A DNA stretch of 64,000 nt, from IMG/VR virus record IMGVR_UViG_3300045135_000252, positions 1-64,000 of that record; one strand, 5' to 3'. Shown here in pieces: positions 59,749-64,000 of the stretch; within the stretch, counting starts at the first letter, position 1; each line of letters opens with the position of its first letter. This DNA is from a virus. Made by a program: the position numbers and the translations under genes. The notes under the pieces were generated by a model. It worked only from the letters and a program-made list of their open reading frames with translations. It did not search any database and was not told the DNA's origin.

Positions 59749-61258
59749 GAACATATCCTTAAAGGATATACCGAGTATCCTCCCGGCCCTGACTCCGGGG
59801 GAGCAAGAGAAGCTCTTGGCTGAGCTGGAGCACTTGCAGGCCCTGAAAACCAGAAAATTGGCGCAGGAGAAGTTTCTTGCGTTCGTTAAAGAAGCGTGGC
59901 CGACGTTCATTGCTGGGCGTCACCATGCAAAAATGGCTGAAGCGTTCGAGAGGGTAGCTAAAGGTGAGTGTAAAAGGCTCATCATTAACATGCCGCCTCG
60001 ACATACAAAGTCAGAGTTCGCCTCCTATCTTCTACCCGCGTGGTTCTTGGGCAAGTTTCCCAACAAGAAGATCATTCAGACCTCGCACACAGCCGAGCTT
60101 GCGGTCGGGTTCGGTCGAAAAGTGCGTAACTTGGTCGATCAGGAGGTCTACGCCAAAATATTTCCCGGTGTAGGGCTGCAACAGGACTCCAAAGCGGCTG
60201 GACGATGGGCTACAAACCAAGGCGGTGACTATTTCGCCATTGGTGTCGGCGGTGCGGTGACTGGTAAAGGTGCGGATTTGCTCATTATTGACGATCCACA
60301 CTCGGAACAAGAGGCTGCGCTAGCCGAAATAAACCCGGAAATCTACGATAAGACCTACGAGTGGTACACATCTGGCCCTCGTCAGCGTCTACAACCGGGT
60401 GGAGCCATCGTGATCGTCATGACGCGGTGGTCTAAGAAGGACCTTACAGCTCGTGTGCTCAAGGCAGAGGCTGAAAGGGGCGGAGATGACTGGGAAGTTA
60501 TCGAGTTTCCGGCGATTTTGCCGTCTGAACAGCCCCTGTGGCCGGAGTTTTGGTCCGAAAAGGAGCTAAAAGCGCTCAGGGAAGAGCTACCGTTTCCAAA
60601 ATGGATGGCTCAGTACCAGCAGAACCCGACTTCTGACTCTACGGCCATTATTAAGCGTGATTGGTGGCAGATTTGGGACTCTGAGAACCCTCCACACTGT
60701 GATTTTGTGCTGATGGCGTGGGATACGGCCTTTGAGAAATCAAACCGTGCCGACTATTCGGCGCTCACTACGTGGGGAGTGTTCTATAAGGACGACGAGA
60801 CAGGCGTCCCACAAGCGAATATCATATTACTTAACGCCTTTAGGGAGCGGATGGAGTTTCCTAGGCTAAAACAGGTGGCTCTGGAGCAATATCAGGACTG
60901 GGAGCCTGACTCGATCATCATCGAGAAGAAGGCTTCAGGTGCACCACTTATATACGAGATGCGGGCTATGGGTATCCCGGTGCAAGAGTTCACTCCTACA
61001 AAAGGGAACGACAAAATTACCCGACTTAATGCGGTAGCGGACATATTTGCCAGTGGCAGAGTGTGGGCACCCAACACACATTGGGCGGAAGAAGTCATTG
61101 AAGAAGTTGCAAGTTTTCCTTCAGGGGATCACGATGACTACGTTGACTCTACGTCGCTAGCCCTCATGCGGTTCCGGAAAGGTGGATACATCCGGACACT
61201 GCTCGATGAGGAAGATGAAATACCAAACTTCCGCCGACCGCACGCCGGATATTATTGA
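59720..61258 (+). CDS. terL: Terminase large subunit (module B)
   Basis: 512 residues. Walker A is the variant NMPPRHTKSE (P92-K97), Walker B LLIIDDP (D191-D192), nuclease D335 (MAWDTAF), IIIEKKASG, and HDDYVD (D472, D473, D476). Length, PPRHTKSE and DTAFE are marks of the terminase family with TIGR01630-like C-terminus, distinct from the RTGKSR type at 955. Complete and apparently active. Confidence 0.93.
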   Translation: MAAKASEILENISLKDIPSILPALTPGEQEKLLAELEHLQALKTRKLAQEKFLAFVKEAWPTFIAGRHHAKMAEAFERVAKGECKRLIINMPPRHTKSEFASYLLPAWFLGKFPNKKIIQTSHTAELAVGFGRKVRNLVDQEVYAKIFPGVGLQQDSKAAGRWATNQGGDYFAIGVGGAVTGKGADLLIIDDPHSEQEAALAEINPEIYDKTYEWYTSGPRQRLQPGGAIVIVMTRWSKKDLTARVLKAEAERGGDDWEVIEFPAILPSEQPLWPEFWSEKELKALREELPFPKWMAQYQQNPTSDSTAIIKRDWWQIWDSENPPHCDFVLMAWDTAFEKSNRADYSALTTWGVFYKDDETGVPQANIILLNAFRERMEFPRLKQVALEQYQDWEPDSIIIEKKASGAPLIYEMRAMGIPVQEFTPTKGNDKITRLNAVADIFASGRVWAPNTHWAEEVIEEVASFPSGDHDDYVDSTSLALMRFRKGGYIRTLLDEEDEIPNFRRPHAGYY

Positions 61259-61268
61259 GGATTGAACA

Positions 61269-63755
61269 ATGGCAATTGATAAGGCAGTAAACCAAGCCCC
61301 TATGGGCATCGACGAGATGATGGCTCAAGCGGCTAACATGGAGCCAGATATTGAGATCGAAATTGAAGACCCAGAAGAAGTTACCATCAACGTCGGGGGC
61401 ATGGAGATTGTTCTCGACCCGGACGATATGGGCGACGACGAAGAGTTCGGAGCGAATCTCGCCGAAGAGATGGAAGAAGAACAGCTCGCAATGCTCGTCG
61501 GCGAATTGGTTGAAGACTTTGAAGAAGACCATAATTCACGCCGTGACTGGATGCAGACGTATGTAGACGGCCTTGAGCTATTAGGTATGAAGGTAGAAGA
61601 CCGTACGGAGCCTTGGCCCGGTGCATGCGGTGTATACCACCCTCTCCTGTCTGAAGCGCTAGTTAAGTTTCAGTCTGAAACGATGATGGAGACATTCCCG
61701 GCACAGGGGCCGGTCAAGACCAAAGTTCTTGGGAAGGAGACTCCTGAGAAGCTAGAGGTCGCTAAGCGTGTCAAGGATGACATGAACTACCAGCTAACAG
61801 AGAAGATGGTGGAGTATCGCCCTGAGCATGAGCGCATGCTGTGGGGTCTCGGCCTCTCTGGTAACGCCTTCAAGAAGGTGTACTACGATCCGGGCATGAA
61901 CCGTCAGACGTCAATCTACATCCCAGCGGAAGACGTTGTGGTGCCGTACGGCGCGTCTAATATCGAGACAGCAGAGCGTGTAACACACGTAATGCGTAAA
62001 ACCGCTAATGAAATCAAGAAGTTACAGGTAGCGGGCTTCTATCGTAACATTGAGCTGGATGAACCCGGCGATACATTAGATGATATTGAGAAGTCGATTG
62101 CAGAGAAGATGGGCTTCAGTGCGACATCTGATGACCGCCATAAGATTCTCGAAATGCACGTTGACCTCGATCTACCCGGTTACGAGGATAAAGATGAAGA
62201 CGGCAAGGCTACAGGTATTGCGCTACCGTATGTGGTTACTATTGAGAAGAACTCAGAGGTTATTCTCTCGATTCGTCGCAACTGGAACCAAGATGACGAC
62301 TCAAAGCAGAAGCGCAACCATTTTGTTCATTATTCTTATGTACCCGGTTTTGGTTTCTATGCTTTCGGTCTCATTCATTTGGTTGGTGCTTTCGCTAAGT
62401 CCGGCACATCAATCATCCGACAGCTCGTCGATGCAGGTACCCTCTCCAACCTCCCCGGAGGATTCAAAACCAAAGGACTACGGGTTAAAGGAGACGACAC
62501 CCCAATCGCCCCCTCGGAGTTTCGTGATGTAGACGTTGCCTCTGGCACGATCCGCGACAACATCATGACGTTACCATATAAAGAGCCATCACAGGTTCTT
62601 GTAGGGCTTCTGGGTACTATTGTAGAGGAAGGCCGTCGGTTCGCTTCAGCGGCTGATATGAAGATCTCTGATATGTCTGGGCAGGCACCTGTAGGTACCA
62701 CTCTGGCAATCCTAGAGCGTACGCTCAAGATCATGTCTGCTGTACAGGCACGCATCCATTACTCAATGAAGCAGGAACTCAAGCTCCTGAAGAATATCAT
62801 TCGTGACTTTGCGGATGACGAGTATGCATATGAGCCGCGTACAGGCGAGCCAGCAGACCGTGGGCAGGACTACGATAGCGTTGAAGTTATCCCTGTTTCT
62901 GACCCAAATGCCGCCACAATGGCGCAAAAAGTCGTACAGTACCAAGCTGTACTACAAATGGCGCAGTCTGCACCTCAGCTTTATGACATGCCGTACTTAC
63001 ATCGTCAGATGTTAGAAGTTTTAGGTATTAAGAACGCTGAAAAGCTCGTTCCAATGGAAGATGACCAGAAACCAACTGATCCAGTGACAGAAAATATGAA
63101 CCTGTTACAGGGTAAGCCGGTCAAGGCGTTCTTGTATCAGGATCACGAAGCCCACATCGCTGTGCATATGGCAGCAGCTCAAGATCCTAAGATGATGCAG
63201 ATGCTGCAGCAAAGCCCTATGGCTAAGACAATAGGCGCAGCCTTCCAAGAGCATATCGCTCAACACTTAGCTATGGCGTACCGCAAGCAGATCGAAGACG
63301 CTGCTGGAGTCCCTTATCCAACACCAGAGGACAAGATGGACGAGAACACAGAGCTGGAGATCTCTCGTCTCGCAGCCGCTGCAGCGCAGCAGGTACTCGG
63401 CAAGAATCAGGCGGAGCAAGCCGCTCAACAGGCGCAGCAAGCCGCTCAAGACCCAATCGTACAGATGCAACAAGCAGAACTGCAGATCAAACAAGCAGAA
63501 GCTCAACTCAAGGCCCAGAAGATGCAGGTCGAAGCCGCCGAAAAGGCAGACCGTCTGGAGCTGGAAAGAGAGCGTATCGCGTCACAAGAGCGCGTCGCTG
63601 GTATGCAGGTCGGAGCAAAAATTGCTTCCGAGAAAGACAAGTTATCTGCTCAACAGCAGAAGGATGGGCTAGAAATGGGTATTCAGATCGCCCGTGAAGC
63701 AGCTCAGGAAGATCGCGCTATGCGACAAACTCAACAACCAACAGGTGAAGAATGA
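61269..63755 (+). CDS. Portal protein (module B)
   Basis: 828 residues. Acidic N-terminal 80 residues, then DHNSRRDWMQTYVDGLELLG, PWPGACGVYHPLLSEALVKF, WGLGLSGNAFKKVYYDP and SIYIPAEDVVVPYGASN, the conserved core of large portals of marine podoviruses. The C-terminal 150 residues are Gln/Ala/Glu-rich coiled coil (AQQAQQAAQDPIVQMQQAEL). Longer than the 648-residue portal A and without visible sequence identity to it. Confidence 0.85.
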   Translation: MAIDKAVNQAPMGIDEMMAQAANMEPDIEIEIEDPEEVTINVGGMEIVLDPDDMGDDEEFGANLAEEMEEEQLAMLVGELVEDFEEDHNSRRDWMQTYVDGLELLGMKVEDRTEPWPGACGVYHPLLSEALVKFQSETMMETFPAQGPVKTKVLGKETPEKLEVAKRVKDDMNYQLTEKMVEYRPEHERMLWGLGLSGNAFKKVYYDPGMNRQTSIYIPAEDVVVPYGASNIETAERVTHVMRKTANEIKKLQVAGFYRNIELDEPGDTLDDIEKSIAEKMGFSATSDDRHKILEMHVDLDLPGYEDKDEDGKATGIALPYVVTIEKNSEVILSIRRNWNQDDDSKQKRNHFVHYSYVPGFGFYAFGLIHLVGAFAKSGTSIIRQLVDAGTLSNLPGGFKTKGLRVKGDDTPIAPSEFRDVDVASGTIRDNIMTLPYKEPSQVLVGLLGTIVEEGRRFASAADMKISDMSGQAPVGTTLAILERTLKIMSAVQARIHYSMKQELKLLKNIIRDFADDEYAYEPRTGEPADRGQDYDSVEVIPVSDPNAATMAQKVVQYQAVLQMAQSAPQLYDMPYLHRQMLEVLGIKNAEKLVPMEDDQKPTDPVTENMNLLQGKPVKAFLYQDHEAHIAVHMAAAQDPKMMQMLQQSPMAKTIGAAFQEHIAQHLAMAYRKQIEDAAGVPYPTPEDKMDENTELEISRLAAAAAQQVLGKNQAEQAAQQAQQAAQDPIVQMQQAELQIKQAEAQLKAQKMQVEAAEKADRLELERERIASQERVAGMQVGAKIASEKDKLSAQQQKDGLEMGIQIAREAAQEDRAMRQTQQPTGEE

Positions 63756-63946
63756 GTACAGATCTATTGAAGTACCTCTCAGACAAGATTGACGAGGAAC
63801 GACAAGTAATTGAGACGGATTTGGCAGCGGGTAAAGCTGCCGATTTCGCCCAATACAAGCACGCCACTGGCGTAATTCGCGGTCTGATGATCGCTAACAA
63901 CATCTTGGCTGAAACAGCCCAAAGAATGGAGCAAGACGATGACTGA
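63752..63946 (+). CDS. Small head-region protein, 64 aa
   Basis: 64 residues: MSTDLLKYLSDKIDEERQVI, ETDLAAGKAADFAQYKHATG, VIRGLMIANNILAETAQRME. Helical; small genes of this type follow podovirus portals. Overlaps portal stop by 4 nt and the next start by 8 nt. Unlike the small protein after portal A. Confidence 0.65.
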   Translation: MSTDLLKYLSDKIDEERQVIETDLAAGKAADFAQYKHATGVIRGLMIANNILAETAQRMEQDDD

Positions 63947-64000
63947 AATCCTAGTCGGCACAAACCCCGATAATCCGGATGAAGCAACAGCACTACCAGA
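63939..64000 (+). CDS. Start of next head gene (3' partial)
   Basis: ATG at 63939 overlaps the preceding stop; only MTEILVGTNPDNPDEATALP is visible before the edge. By position, and from the polar, acidic start, it is probably the module B scaffold, but this cannot be verified. Confidence 0.4.
   Translation, partial: MTEILVGTNPDNPDEATALP

Noticed and set aside
1-64000. Prophage with integration module
   Set aside because: No integrase, excisionase, attachment-site duplication, CI/Cro pair or host genes seen; one XRE protein inside a replication operon is not enough.

Overview
The window is a piece of a tailed bacteriophage genome, almost wholly coding, with tightly packed genes and small overlaps. 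The protein set (terminase, portal, scaffold, HK97-type coat, very many short tail-fibre proteins with marine-phage N-termini, a 2,271-residue internal/ejection protein, family A DNA polymerase, primase-helicase) is that of a lytic podovirus-like phage of the kind known mostly from uncultured marine samples. No integrase, excisionase, tRNA, CRISPR array, insertion sequence or phage RNA polymerase was seen. Promoters that can be read are near-perfect bacterial sigma70 type, so the early genes are probably transcribed by host polymerase. The host cannot be named from the sequence; one small gene recalls an alphaproteobacterial family.

Layout. (1) 1-6.6 kb, plus strand: packaging and head module A (terminase small subunit cut by the left edge, a possible transglycosylase, terminase large subunit, portal, small proteins, scaffold, major capsid protein), closed by a terminator. 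(2) 6.6-20.5 kb, plus: an unusually long series of about fourteen tail-fibre/appendage genes, several with internal repeats. (3) 20.5-22.7 kb, plus: small membrane proteins, holin and lysozyme (lysis). (4) 22.7-37.4 kb, plus: tail-hub and internal virion proteins ending in the 2,271-residue polyvalent protein. (5) 37.4-58.7 kb, minus: early/replication genes in at least five transcription units: primase-helicase and putative ssDNA-binding protein; SNF2-like helicase, nucleases, DNA polymerase and many mini-proteins; an AAA ATPase plus HExxH/von Willebrand-A protein operon; an operon of small proteins; and two paralogous single-gene units with their own promoters and terminators. (6) 58.7-59.1 kb: divergent control region. 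(7) 59.1-64 kb, plus: a second, unrelated packaging module B (small and large terminase, portal, start of the next gene), cut by the right edge.

Two points stand out. First, two complete and dissimilar terminase-portal sets occur in one window; either one genome carries both, or the contig runs from one head-module variant round the shared tail and early genes into another variant. Second, the region 49.3-58.8 kb carries a family of inverted repeats (consensus GACTAAC-AAAT-GTTAGTC, eleven sites) between genes, a second inverted repeat (ATTGT-NNN-ACAAT) lying on or near the promoters, a TACAACAA-rich AT-rich stretch, and four copies of a 33-35 bp direct repeat. This looks like a phage-specific regulatory system; at several sites the repeat itself supplies the stop codon of one gene and the start codon of the next. 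Eleven small genes of 40-59 residues (4149, 21715, 45406, 46561, 49369, 52946, 55211, 55368, 55749 and others) were found by reading the overlaps by hand.
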